From positions 62,001 to 126,000 of the forward strand of contig CAKSIH010000001.1 in the NCBI GenBank assembly GCA_934462705.1: a DNA stretch of 64,000 nucleotides. The letters run 5' to 3'. This stretch comes from an uncultured Eubacteriales bacterium. Lineage in GTDB: Bacteria > Bacillota > Clostridia > Oscillospirales > Acutalibacteraceae. Under the pieces are notes generated by a model that had not been told where the DNA came from, did no database searches, and saw only the letters and a program-made list of their open reading frames with translations. The first letter of the stretch is position 1. Each line of letters opens with the position of its first letter. Positions 8,643 to 16,434 of the stretch are shown here, piece by piece. Both the position numbers and the translations under genes were made by a program.

Positions 8643-9212
8643 ATGAAAATTTTAATAGAAACTTCTGCAAGACACATACATTTGTCTGAAAAAGATTTAC
8701 AATGCCTTTTTGGTGATGAATATAAGCTGACCAAAAAGAAGGAACTTTCACAACCGGGACAATTTGTTTGTTTTGAAAAAGTCAATATTGTGGGGCCTAA
8801 AAACACAATTAATGGCGTTTCTGTGCTGGGACCAATTCGGCAAAACACTCAAGTTGAAGTCTCTTTAACTGATGCAAGAAAGTTAGGAATATCGGTACCG
8901 GTTAGGAGATCCGGAAATTTAAGTGGGACACCAGGATGTAAGTTAGTGGGACCTAAAGGCGAACTTGAAATTGAAAGTGGTGTTATAGCTGCTAAAAGAC
9001 ATATCCATATTAGTACAAAAACGGCAAATGAAAATGGCTTATATGAAAACCAAAACGTTATTGTACGAGTTAAAACAGACGATCGGCCATTATTGTTTGG
9101 TGATGTGATTGTCCGCGTAAATGATAAGTTTAATGATGTTATGCATATTGACACAGATGAATCGAATGCTGCAGGTATATTTAAACCGGAATATGGAGAA
9201 ATAATTTTATAA
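8643..9212 (+). CDS. pduL: PduL-type phosphate propanoyl/acetyltransferase
   Basis: Interconverts an acyl-CoA and phosphate with acyl-phosphate and CoA (propanoyl or acetyl). The 189-residue protein shows the duplicated PTAC architecture: ETSARHIHLSEKDL at the N-terminus and AAKRHIHISTKTA in the second half, plus a late VMHIDTDESNA motif. These histidines are the zinc ligands of the family. No N-terminal microcompartment-targeting extension and no microcompartment shell genes are seen, so it is probably the cytosolic form used in acetate or propionate metabolism. No acetate kinase gene lies nearby. It is probably co-transcribed with the two upstream genes. Confidence 0.9.
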   Translation: MKILIETSARHIHLSEKDLQCLFGDEYKLTKKKELSQPGQFVCFEKVNIVGPKNTINGVSVLGPIRQNTQVEVSLTDARKLGISVPVRRSGNLSGTPGCKLVGPKGELEIESGVIAAKRHIHISTKTANENGLYENQNVIVRVKTDDRPLLFGDVIVRVNDKFNDVMHIDTDESNAAGIFKPEYGEIIL

Positions 9213-9237
9213 ACTTTAGTTAATTGGTGCTGGTGCG

Positions 9238-9316
9238 GCCGCGAGGCCGCAAGCTTCGCTTGCAAGAATGGCAATGCCATTCTACCGCAACTTATGGTTG
9301 CGGGGCCTCGCGGCCA
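9238..9316. repeat. GC-rich cloverleaf repeat, copy C
   Basis: A close relative of copy A in the same orientation. A 12-bp closing stem (9238-9249 with 9305-9316) encloses hairpins at 9250-9264 (identical to copy A), 9266-9284 (same arms, AAT loop) and 9286-9304 (CCGCAAC with GTTGCGG). In the third hairpin a G-C pair of copy A is an A-T pair here, with both sides changed, so pairing is kept. It lies downstream of pduL and upstream of the small gene at 9403. Confidence 0.85.
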
Positions 9317-9362
9317 GTAGCTAGAGCATCCCTTAGAGCTCACTAAAGTTTGGATTAACCAT

Positions 9363-9401
9363 GAATCACCCCTTTACATATTGTATGTAAAGGGGTGATT
9401 C
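9363..9401 (+). promoter_or_regulatory. Perfect hairpin burying the ribosome binding site of the next gene
   Basis: An 18-bp perfect inverted repeat (9363-9380 with 9384-9401, loop TTG) ends one base before the ATG at 9403. Its right arm contains AAAGGGGTGA, the apparent ribosome binding site, which is fully paired in the folded RNA. No U-run follows, so it does not look like an intrinsic terminator. Confidence 0.75.
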
Positions 9402-9402
9402 T

Positions 9403-9750
9403 ATGTTTGAAGTTATATTTAGTGTACTATTATTATTTTTAGCATTTATAGGACTAATTGAAATTTTTCACCTTGTTTCTCTTACTCTGTTTAAAACAAA
9501 GAGTAATACCGATTCCCTTGCAGTGATTCCAATGCATGGACACAACGAAGAAGCCGAATACGTGCTTAGAAATACTATTTCAAACGTAAGTTGGGTTAAA
9601 GGCTCAGGTACAAAAAGAATCATCTGTCTGGATGTAGGCATGGACGAAGAAACCAGACAGATTTGTGATATATTGAGTAATGAATATGATTATGTAGATG
9701 TATGTACTATTGAGGAGTTTGAAGATTATATTCTTAAAATATCTTCCTAA
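9403..9750 (+). CDS. Small membrane protein of unknown function
   Basis: I do not recognise this 115-residue protein. One N-terminal membrane segment (about residues 4-28) is followed by a soluble part containing VIPMHGHNEEAEYVLRNT and RIICLDVGMDEETRQICDIL, then an acidic EEFEDYIL tail. The soluble part loosely recalls the start of a glycosyltransferase-2-like fold, but it is far too short to be one. The ATG at 9403 follows a hairpin that contains its ribosome site, so translation may be switched by RNA folding. A terminator follows immediately. Confidence 0.6.
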   Translation: MFEVIFSVLLLFLAFIGLIEIFHLVSLTLFKTKSNTDSLAVIPMHGHNEEAEYVLRNTISNVSWVKGSGTKRIICLDVGMDEETRQICDILSNEYDYVDVCTIEEFEDYILKISS

Positions 9751-9790
9751 AAAATTAATCCGGTTATATAACCGGATTAATTTTTTATTT
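9751..9790. terminator. Bidirectional intrinsic terminator
   Basis: A 16-bp stem (9751-9766 with 9769-9784, CCGGTTA core) is flanked by A-runs on the left and T-runs on the right. It starts right after the stop of the gene at 9403 and faces the end of the minus-strand gene at 9816. Confidence 0.85.
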
Positions 9791-9815
9791 TTTACTTCTG
9801 TTTTTATTTTGTTTT

Positions 9816-11615
9816 TTATTTTGTTTTGTTTTGTTTGCCTGTATTATCGTTTACATTTATAGTAACTTGTGGTTGAGCGGGAACGCCGGATTTGGTAGGG
9901 GTTGACTTATCGTCATCTGTGGTGGAAGCGTCGGTGGAAGCGTCAGGCTTTTTAGCGTCAGAGTCAGGGGCATTTTTGTTTATGCCTGCTTTTTCAGAAT
10001 CATTTTCCTCTTTATTTGGTTCAATTTCCGTAGGTTCTATTGAATTAACTTCTTTCATTATCTTAGTAGCGTGAGGAAGCTTAGCTTCAGATGAACTTTT
10101 TAGTCTATCCGGTAAAGGCAATACATATTCGAAATCAAATAAAAGTTGAGGGTTATTACCGTCTGTTGTTATCTGCTCTTGAGATGCCTTATTAAGTAAG
10201 GCTGAAAGTTGATCTGCATCATGGGCTCCGTTAAAATTGTTTATGACTAATCTAAAAGTTTTCTCAGGATTTTGCAGAGATAATCTAGCAATTTCTCCTT
10301 TAGTAATGTAATTATCTTGGCAAGCATTAGCTAATTTTGCAAGGACAACAGCTTTCTTTTTATCATTTTCATCTTTTAATTTTTTAATATCTTGGGCTGT
10401 ATAATATTTTTGAATTGTACTTAAAGGGGAGTTTACTTTCTTTTTAGTCAAAGTTCTTGATTGTCCATTTTTATCATATGTTGTTACTTCTTCAATACAA
10501 TCATACTCATATGGTTCAAGTTTCTCATTTTTGTGTGCGTCATTTATTCTTTTCTGTTCTGAATATTCTTTAGTGTAATTAGCTGTAGTAGGAACTGTAA
10601 AATTTAAAACAGCTTCTTCATCTTTGTTAGTTAAGACTATACCGTAGTTTATTTTTATAAAATCTTTTTCGTTCCAAGGAAGAGCATTTTTTAAGCATGA
10701 TAAAAATGATACTTTAGGCGAATGAACGAATGGAAGGAATTGTTTTAAATAGTCAACAAAAGTTGGCGTAGGCAAATTAGGACCATGAATATAGAATTTA
10801 TTAAATTCTTGTGGGTCTTCATTTTTTAATTTTTTATATAGCCATATAAGAGGTTTTTTAAATTTACCAACCTTTTTTTGAGGAATATCGCGTAATTTTA
10901 CAGAAACATAACCCCTATCAGAAAAATGTTCTTTTTGTTTTTCATCAAGTTTTAATTGAATTTTACCGGTAGTTGAGTAGTAAACGTTACAGTCATTATC
11001 AGAAGCGGGGCTGCTTGTAAATTTCGGAGATGTATAATCTTTTTCATAGGTTATAATTGGAAGAGAATAGCCGACTGCCCCTTTTTCTTCTCTATGTGTA
11101 TAACCGCCTTTATATTTAGGAATACGGGAACTTAAGTTTGTATCAATTTTTTCTTTTACAGCAGAAAAAGCTTTATCTGCTACATGAAGTGCAGCGAAGA
11201 TTCCCACAGCAGAAAAGATAGGGTGATCCCACACTTTTTTACATAAATAAACGTCAGCACATTCTTTTTTTAACTCTTTAAAGAAAAAATTAAATGGAGA
11301 TGCGGCCGAAGACTTGGTTGAAGACTCGACAAAAGGCGTGGCCGGAGACTCAGTTGAAGACTTAACAAAAGACTCTACGAAAGACTCGGCCGGAGACTCA
11401 GTTGAAGGCTTAACAAAAGACTCTACGAAAGACTCGGCCGGAGACTCAGTTGAAGACTTAACAAAAGACTCTGCCGGCGACTCAGTTGAAGGCTCAACAA
11501 AAAACTCGGCAAAAGGCGTGGCCGGAGACTCAATTGAGGAGTTGGCAGAAGCGTAGCTTGCACAAGGTACAATAAGCATAGTTGATATTAAACCAGCCGA
11601 AATAAGTTTTTTCAT
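9816..11615 (-). CDS. Large secreted repeat protein of unknown function
   Basis: A 599-residue protein that I do not recognise. It begins with a signal peptide (MKKLISAGLIST, cleavage likely near residue 24, ASYASA). Imperfect Ser/Glu/Pro repeats of 12-16 residues follow (about residues 28-95, unit core STESPAESFVES). A weakly hydrophobic stretch near 125-145 and a large unique region with several KKVG/KKPL basic patches follow. The C-terminal ~80 residues are Asp/Ser/Thr/Lys-rich and disordered-looking, ending in NDNTGKQNKTK. No LPXTG motif, membrane anchor or catalytic motif is visible. A good promoter lies upstream (11653-11681). A cell-surface or released protein is likely; its role is unknown. 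Confidence 0.75.
   Translation of the reverse strand: MKKLISAGLISTMLIVPCASYASANSSIESPATPFAEFFVEPSTESPAESFVKSSTESPAESFVESFVKPSTESPAESFVESFVKSSTESPATPFVESSTKSSAASPFNFFFKELKKECADVYLCKKVWDHPIFSAVGIFAALHVADKAFSAVKEKIDTNLSSRIPKYKGGYTHREEKGAVGYSLPIITYEKDYTSPKFTSSPASDNDCNVYYSTTGKIQLKLDEKQKEHFSDRGYVSVKLRDIPQKKVGKFKKPLIWLYKKLKNEDPQEFNKFYIHGPNLPTPTFVDYLKQFLPFVHSPKVSFLSCLKNALPWNEKDFIKINYGIVLTNKDEEAVLNFTVPTTANYTKEYSEQKRINDAHKNEKLEPYEYDCIEEVTTYDKNGQSRTLTKKKVNSPLSTIQKYYTAQDIKKLKDENDKKKAVVLAKLANACQDNYITKGEIARLSLQNPEKTFRLVINNFNGAHDADQLSALLNKASQEQITTDGNNPQLLFDFEYVLPLPDRLKSSSEAKLPHATKIMKEVNSIEPTEIEPNKEENDSEKAGINKNAPDSDAKKPDASTDASTTDDDKSTPTKSGVPAQPQVTINVNDNTGKQNKTK
11314..11556. repeat. In-frame tandem repeats in the secreted protein gene
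   Basis: Roughly 36-48 bp units encode the STESPAESF(VES)F repeats. Neighbouring units are nearly identical in DNA, which suggests recent expansion by slippage or recombination. The opposite strand is also open across the block, a by-product of the repeat and not a gene. Confidence 0.7.
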
Positions 11616-11652
11616 ATATCACCATTCCTTAAAAAGTATTTAAACTATATTA

Positions 11653-11681
11653 ATTATAGCATTTATCACGATTAAGTTCAA
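11653..11681 (-). promoter_or_regulatory. Promoter of the secreted repeat protein gene
   Basis: On the minus strand TTGAAC (11676-11681) and TATAAT (11653-11658) are 17 bases apart, a near-consensus vegetative promoter about 40 bases before the ATG. Confidence 0.75.
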
Positions 11682-11757
11682 TGGATTTAAGGCGAATTTT
11701 ACACTTTATATGCTAATTGTGATAAATATAAAAATTTTATATGCAAAGTAAATATAT

Positions 11758-11785
11758 AAAAAGCTAGGCTAAACAGCCCAGCTTT
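11758..11785 (-). terminator. Terminator of the ABC exporter operon
   Basis: An 11-bp stem (11760-11770 with 11775-11785, one mismatch, 4-base loop) is followed on the minus strand by TTTTTATATAT. It lies about 18 bases after the permease stop. Confidence 0.8.
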
Positions 11786-11802
11786 AAAATTTAAATATTA
11801 TA

Positions 11803-12567
11803 TTAATTTATATCTCTTTTCTTAAACGCAAATACACCAATTGCGAGAGTAACAACCAAATAAACGGATAAAACTATAAAGGCTTTTAAAAAGTCACTAG
11901 ATGCGGCCATTGCTCCAGGAATTGTATAAGGATTTATTTTAAAATCTGATTTTAAAACTTTTCCTATTATAAATATGTTTATTACAGAATATAACATAGT
12001 TTCAAAACCTACCCACAAAACAGTTATTGTAATTGCAAGCCCGGTAGACCTGATTAAGGTTGAAATAAGTAAAATCAAGGCTACATATGTTATTACACCA
12101 AATAGAGTTAAGAAAAGTTTCGTTAATTGATTTTCCTGCAGTGTATAGAAATTAGAGATATTTATTCCATTTAGTATTATCTTAGAAGTTATAAATGAGA
12201 CTATTGTTGATATTATTGAAAAAAATATTGTAGCCCCTATTAGAGCAATAAATTTTGAAAAATACATTGAAACACGTGAAAACCCTTTAGGGATAACATT
12301 TTTTATAACGCCCGTGGAAAAATCAAAAGTAGCAAACATTGCAACAAATATTAATGGAAGTGTTACAGAATTCAACATTTGATTTAAAATAACAAAATAA
12401 TTAAAGGGGGCGGCCCCAAAAAGCTCGCCAATCGCGCCGGATTGCTTATATGTGAAACAAGGTAGAAATGTGTTTAAGATTGCTAAAACTGCCATTATAG
12501 CGGATATCACCCAGAAGGATGTCATTTTAATCATTTTGTAAAAATCTGTTTTTAATAATCTAGTCAT
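11803..12567 (-). CDS. ABC-2 type transporter permease
   Basis: Membrane component of a BcrAB/lantibiotic-protection-like ABC exporter. The 254-residue protein has six predicted membrane helices, starting with MTRLLKTDFYKMIKMTSFWV and ending in LVVTLAIGVFAFKKRDIN. This is the layout of ABC-2 permeases that handle peptide antibiotics or similar amphipathic substrates. It overlaps the ATPase gene by 8 bases, and the pair forms a simple two-gene operon ended by a terminator. The substrate is unknown; protection against a bacteriocin or other toxic peptide is inference from the family. Confidence 0.85.
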   Translation of the reverse strand: MTRLLKTDFYKMIKMTSFWVISAIMAVLAILNTFLPCFTYKQSGAIGELFGAAPFNYFVILNQMLNSVTLPLIFVAMFATFDFSTGVIKNVIPKGFSRVSMYFSKFIALIGATIFFSIISTIVSFITSKIILNGINISNFYTLQENQLTKLFLTLFGVITYVALILLISTLIRSTGLAITITVLWVGFETMLYSVINIFIIGKVLKSDFKINPYTIPGAMAASSDFLKAFIVLSVYLVVTLAIGVFAFKKRDIN

Positions 12568-13471
12568 TTTTCTTACCTCCTATAACTTTCATAAAATACT
12601 CTTCCAAATCGGCTTCTTTATAGGAAATAGAATTAACTACAATATCATTTTGGGTAAGTGCTGAATTTATAACACCAGGATTAATATTAACATCATAAAG
12701 TTCAATTGAATTTTCATTTAAAATTTTATAGTTTTTAGTTCCAATAGCATTTTCAATTATAGAAGAAGCCTTTTGAACATCATCTACTTTTATTGTTAAA
12801 TTCGCACGGCAACGCTCTCTCAATTCTTGTTCAGTAAATTCTTCAATTAATTTTCCATCATTTATTATTCCATAGCGCGTTGCAAGTTTTGAAAGTTCAC
12901 CAAGAATATGGCTGGAAATAAGAACGGTAATTCCTCTTTCTTTGTTTAGCTTTTTTATCAAAGTTCTTATTTCAATTATTCCCTCAGGATCCAGGCCATT
13001 TGTAGGTTCATCTAAAACCAAAAATTCAGGGTCACCAATTAAAGCCATGGCTATTCCAAGTCGTTGTTTCATTCCAAGAGAGAATTTTTTTGCTTTTTTC
13101 TTTCCAACATCGTAAAGACCAACCAACTTTAAGGTTTCATCAATTATGGATTTATCCTTGTTACCAACGAGCATCCACTGTACTTTTAAATTTTCCTTGG
13201 CTGAAAGGTTAGGCATAAAACTAGGTGTTTCTATTACAGAGCCAATTTTTTCCCTTTCAACATTTAAATCTGTACTGTTAAAAAGTTTTATAGATCCGGA
13301 AGTTGGGGAAATAAGGCCCACCAACATTTTCATAAGTGTGGTTTTACCAGCTCCGTTTTTTCCAATAAAACCATAAATATCTCCTTTGCTTATGCTCATA
13401 TTAATATTTGAGACAGCAGTTTTTTTAGAAAACACTTTAGTAAGATTTTCAGATGTAAAGACGTTTTCCAC
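12560..13471 (-). CDS. ABC transporter ATP-binding protein (BcrA-like)
   Basis: ATPase subunit partnering the permease encoded just downstream. Motifs in order: Walker A GKNGAGKTT (about residue 38), signature FSLGMKQRLG, Walker B FLVLDEPTNGLD, then the switch-His region SSHILGEL. The ~300-residue length with a C-terminal extension of about 80 residues is typical of the BcrA/lantibiotic-protection subfamily. The start is GTG (13469-13471) with AAGGAGG upstream. A consensus promoter lies at 13506-13534. Confidence 0.92.
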   Translation of the reverse strand: MENVFTSENLTKVFSKKTAVSNINMSISKGDIYGFIGKNGAGKTTLMKMLVGLISPTSGSIKLFNSTDLNVEREKIGSVIETPSFMPNLSAKENLKVQWMLVGNKDKSIIDETLKLVGLYDVGKKKAKKFSLGMKQRLGIAMALIGDPEFLVLDEPTNGLDPEGIIEIRTLIKKLNKERGITVLISSHILGELSKLATRYGIINDGKLIEEFTEQELRERCRANLTIKVDDVQKASSIIENAIGTKNYKILNENSIELYDVNINPGVINSALTQNDIVVNSISYKEADLEEYFMKVIGGKKND

Positions 13472-13505
13472 AAAAATACCTCCTTATTGTACAAACTTAA
13501 GCCAA

Positions 13506-13534
13506 ATTATAACATGAGCCAATTATAATGTCAA
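13506..13534 (-). promoter_or_regulatory. Promoter of the ABC exporter operon
   Basis: On the minus strand TTGACA (13529-13534) and TATAAT (13506-13511) are separated by 17 bases, a full consensus vegetative promoter. Confidence 0.85.
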
Positions 13535-13561
13535 GTGATATAAAACCTCAAAAGGGTATAC

Positions 13562-13594
13562 AAAAAGTTTCCCGACGTTGTCAGGAAACTTTTT
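13562..13594. terminator. Strong hairpin, probable bidirectional terminator
   Basis: AAAAAGTTTCC (13562-13572) pairs with GGAAACTTTTT (13584-13594). The inner bases also pair (CGAC with GTCA, one mismatch), leaving a 3-base loop. A- and T-tracts flank both sides. Confidence 0.7.
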
Positions 13595-13891
13595 CAAGCG
13601 AGTCGGCACTGAGTGCCGGAGCGGAAGGTTGTTTTTTTATGTTTTTATGGCACAATTATACTATAGAAAGGTGTATATTTTAATAAATTTTATAAAGATT
13701 TCGTTATTGGTTTGAAAATTTGTCTGAATTTATATACGAAATGCATTAATGCGCATAGCTTTATTGATTTCCAAAATGCTAGTTGCCAAGAACCAAACAG
13801 GACAGGATGACTGAAGGGAAAAATTATATATGAAACAGAAAATAAGCCGGGTGGCGCACTACATTGCGCACTGCCCGACTGCAGAAATGTT
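13595..13891. other. Intergenic region without a recognisable gene
   Basis: About 300 bases between the exporter promoter and the end of pgi. It holds a small CGGCAC/GTGCCG hairpin near 13603-13617 and an imperfect GC-rich stem at 13846-13879. I see no ORF with a ribosome site and no RNA gene that I recognise. Confidence 0.6.
13846..13879 (-). terminator. Probable terminator of pgi
   Basis: An imperfect GC-rich hairpin (GTCGGG...TGCGCA with TGCGC...CCCGGC on the minus strand, internal loop) is followed by TTATTTT. It starts 13 bases after the pgi stop. Confidence 0.55.
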
Positions 13892-15247
13892 TTATTGTTT
13901 GTTATGTTGCATCTCTAGTCGGTATTGGAGCTGTTTTTTTCTGTTTTCGAAACCGGGCTTATCTAAAAGAGCAAACATATTTTTTTTGTAATCTTCCACA
14001 CCTGGCTGATCAAAAGGATTTACTCCCATTATATATCCAGATATTGCGCAAGCTTTCTCAAAAAAGTATATGAGGTAGCCAAGTTCTTTTTCGCTTATCT
14101 CTGGAACCGTCAAAACAATGTTAGGGGTATTTCCGTCAGTGTGAGCCAAAACGGTACCCTCAAAGGCTTTTTGATTAACATAAGATACAGTTTTACCTGC
14201 AAGAAAATTTAACCCATCAATATTTTCACTGTCTATTTCAATTTTTAAATCTTTTGCAGGCTTTTTAATAAACACAACAGTTTCAAATAAATTTCTACTC
14301 CCATCTTGAATAAATTGCCCCATAGAGTGCAAATCTGTTGAGAATGTTGCAGATGCAGGAAAAATTCCTTTTTGATCCTTACCTTCACTTTCTCCGAAAA
14401 GCTGTTTAAACCATTCACTCATCATAGAAAACCTAGGCTCATAACTTACAAGAATTTCTGTGCTTTTTCCTTTTCTGTAAAGAATATTTCTAATAGCAGC
14501 ATATTTGTAGCAGTCATTTTCATCAATGTTAGGATTTGCAAGCTCATTTTGTGCAAGCCTGGCACCGCTCATTAATTCGTCTATATTAATTCCTGCAACC
14601 GCAATTGGAAGGAGTCCTACCGCGGTAAGAACAGAGTATCTTCCGCCAATATCATCTGGGACAACAAATGTTTCAAAGCCTTCGTTATCAGCGAGTTGCT
14701 TAAGTGTTCCTTTTTCTCTATCTGTAGTGCAAAATATTCTTTCACGGGCTTTCTCTTTACCATACTTTTGTTCAAGTAATTTTCTAAAAATCCTAAAAGC
14801 AATGGCAGGCTCAGTTGTTGTTCCAGACTTTGAAATCATATTAATTGAAATATCTTTATTTTCACAAATTTCTAAAATTTGGCAAATTTCACTTGAGCTA
14901 ATACTGTTTCCTATAAAGTAAATATCAGGAGTGTCTTTTTTTAAGGAATTATAATGTTGAGATTTCATAAATTCAATAGCAGCTCTGGCACCGAGGTATG
15001 AGCCACCAATTCCAATAACAATAAATACATCTGTGTTTGCTTGTATTTTTTTTGCGGCTTTTTTTATTCTTTCAAACTCAATTTTATCATAATCTGTTGG
15101 TAAGGTAAGCCACCCGGTAAATTCATTGCCGGGACCAGTTTTTGAGTGCAGCATTTCATGAGCGGTTTTAATTTGATGACTCATAAACTGATATTCATGT
15201 GGATTTATAAAGCTTTTGATATATGATATATTTAATTTTGTAGACAT
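13892..15247 (-). CDS. pgi: Glucose-6-phosphate isomerase
   Basis: Interconverts glucose-6-phosphate and fructose-6-phosphate in glycolysis and gluconeogenesis. The 451-residue length matches the short bacterial (Bacillus-type) PGI. Visible motifs are VIGIGGSYLGARA (phosphate binding), SKSGTTTEPA, GGRYSVLTAVGLLP with the family signature Arg, and the late QPGVEDYKKNMF containing the active-site Lys. The gene is monocistronic between intergenic regions, with a candidate terminator downstream. Nothing unusual is seen in the sequence. Confidence 0.97.
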   Translation of the reverse strand: MSTKLNISYIKSFINPHEYQFMSHQIKTAHEMLHSKTGPGNEFTGWLTLPTDYDKIEFERIKKAAKKIQANTDVFIVIGIGGSYLGARAAIEFMKSQHYNSLKKDTPDIYFIGNSISSSEICQILEICENKDISINMISKSGTTTEPAIAFRIFRKLLEQKYGKEKARERIFCTTDREKGTLKQLADNEGFETFVVPDDIGGRYSVLTAVGLLPIAVAGINIDELMSGARLAQNELANPNIDENDCYKYAAIRNILYRKGKSTEILVSYEPRFSMMSEWFKQLFGESEGKDQKGIFPASATFSTDLHSMGQFIQDGSRNLFETVVFIKKPAKDLKIEIDSENIDGLNFLAGKTVSYVNQKAFEGTVLAHTDGNTPNIVLTVPEISEKELGYLIYFFEKACAISGYIMGVNPFDQPGVEDYKKNMFALLDKPGFENRKKQLQYRLEMQHNKQ

Positions 15248-15311
15248 AAAATTTAGATCCTTTCTTGTGTTTAATCACATAATTGATAATGTTATATTAT
15301 AAAATTTTATA

Positions 15312-15340
15312 TTGACATAGGTTGTAAATTATGTTATTTT
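15312..15340 (+). promoter_or_regulatory. Promoter of the small gene at 15375
   Basis: TTGACA (15312-15317) and TATTTT (15335-15340) are 17 bases apart, about 35 bases before the ATG. Confidence 0.7.
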
Positions 15341-15374
15341 AAAATGAAATATTATCAGTGAGGAATGACTTTTA

Positions 15375-15632
15375 ATGAAGGAGTTGCTTTTAAGGGATTT
15401 AAAAGATATAGCCGGGGGAAAGAAATTTATTTTTGATATTACTGAGGATGTTTTAGGAAGTTGTACCATATTAAGAAGAGTTTATGAAGATAATAATATT
15501 TCGTGGTTTTTTGTAAAGGGGAATTTTGCAAGTATTGCGGACGCTCAAAGTGCTATTAAGGCAATGGTAAATAACAGAAATCAGGAATACGAAGGTGCAG
15601 ATGTAATTGTAAATATTAGCCACAAATTTTAA
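15375..15632 (+). CDS. Small protein with a double-glycine-leader-like N-terminus
   Basis: I do not recognise this 85-residue protein. Its first 15 residues, MKELLLRDLKDIAGG, match the bacteriocin double-glycine leader pattern: Leu at -12, acidic-Leu at -8/-7, Ile at -4, Gly at -2/-1. The remaining 70 residues look like a small alpha/beta domain (FFVKGNFASIADAQSAIKAM and DVIVNISHKF) with one cysteine. It has its own promoter and terminator and no transporter next to it; the C39 peptidase-transporter at 38187 is 23 kb away. The leader resemblance could be chance and the protein could be cytoplasmic. Confidence 0.6.
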   Translation: MKELLLRDLKDIAGGKKFIFDITEDVLGSCTILRRVYEDNNISWFFVKGNFASIADAQSAIKAMVNNRNQEYEGADVIVNISHKF

Positions 15633-15645
15633 ATTAAAAATTATA

Positions 15646-15676
15646 AAAATAAAGCTCATTTTTTGAGCTTTATTTT
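15646..15676. terminator. Bidirectional intrinsic terminator
   Basis: A 13-bp stem (15646-15658 with 15664-15676, AAAGCTCA core, T5 loop) with A/T flanks serves the gene at 15375 and overlaps the 3' end of the convergent membrane-protein gene. Confidence 0.85.
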
Positions 15677-16062
15677 ATTATATTAAACAAATTTCCAATA
15701 AACGGCAAAGGCTCACATTTACCCTTAATAGCATTTTTTATACCGACTATTATAAAAAAAAGTGAAAAAATTATCCACAAAAGCTGCAATAACGCAGTTA
15801 CACAAGCTAAAATAGGGGCTATGTAGTACAAAACATTTGAAAGTAAGCTTATTGCAATAAGTGACGAAAATGATAAGACAGAAAGAATTATTCCCTGATT
15901 TACGTGAAATTTAACTTTAGGGTTTTGAATATCAGATAAAAGACCGACCATCCACAATATATATATGTATGAAAGTGCGCAGTGAAGTATTTCTTTCTGG
16001 CTTTTTGAAATTTTAAATTCTTGTATTTTGTAAGTTTTGGGTTGCTTATTTAAGTCAGGCAA
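15670..16062 (-). CDS. Small multi-spanning membrane protein, DUF4870/Tic20-like
   Basis: About 130 residues with three to four predicted membrane helices. The pattern SYIYILWMVGLLSD, then KVKFHVNQGIIL, then FIIVGIKNAIKGK fits DUF4870-type (Tic20-like) membrane proteins, whose function is not established. I chose the TTG at 16060-16062, because AGTAGGTG lies six bases upstream; a GTG at 16069-16071 directly after the previous stop is the alternative. The preceding gene encodes a paralogous protein, so the pair looks like a tandem duplication within an operon behind the cyclophilin gene. Confidence 0.75.
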   Translation of the reverse strand: MPDLNKQPKTYKIQEFKISKSQKEILHCALSYIYILWMVGLLSDIQNPKVKFHVNQGIILSVLSFSSLIAISLLSNVLYYIAPILACVTALLQLLWIIFSLFFIIVGIKNAIKGKCEPLPFIGNLFNIIK

Positions 16063-16071
16063 TGATAACAC

Positions 16072-16434
16072 CTACTTTATTAATTTTTTTGTAATGTCAC
16101 ACACGATGGGCAAACATATTTTTTTACTTTTTATTGCACCGCATATGCCCATTATTGCGAGAACCAACCATGCAACGGATATACCTATAAAGAGGAGAAA
16201 AATTATAATTTCAAATTCTTCTTCCAAAATTTGAAATAAAAGAAAGCTTACAATTGCAGTAACAGTACCGACAGTTAACATTAAGAGAAATAATACTTCA
16301 CCCTGTTTGTTATGGAACTTTAATTGTTCGGAGTCTTTTTCTACAGAGAAGCGCCCAATTAAGAATAAAGGACCAATGTAAGAAAGTGCGGACAAAAGTT
16401 TTATATTAACTTTATTATACTTTAAATTATTCAT
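16072..16434 (-). CDS. Small membrane protein, paralogue of its downstream neighbour
   Basis: A 120-residue protein with three predicted helices. Its motif order resembles the neighbouring gene: LLSALSYIGPLFLIGRF, then QLKFHNKQGEVLFL, then IMGICGAIKSKK. It belongs to the same DUF4870-like group. Its start overlaps the end of the cyclophilin gene by 8 bases, and its stop lies directly before the next frame, so the three genes are probably translated from one mRNA. Function unknown. Confidence 0.75.
   Translation of the reverse strand: MNNLKYNKVNIKLLSALSYIGPLFLIGRFSVEKDSEQLKFHNKQGEVLFLLMLTVGTVTAIVSFLLFQILEEEFEIIIFLLFIGISVAWLVLAIMGICGAIKSKKICLPIVCDITKKLIK

Noticed and set aside
11314..11556. 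Open plus-strand frame opposite the secreted protein repeats
   Set aside because: It mirrors the repeat periodicity, has no ribosome site or promoter and lies wholly inside a well-supported gene.
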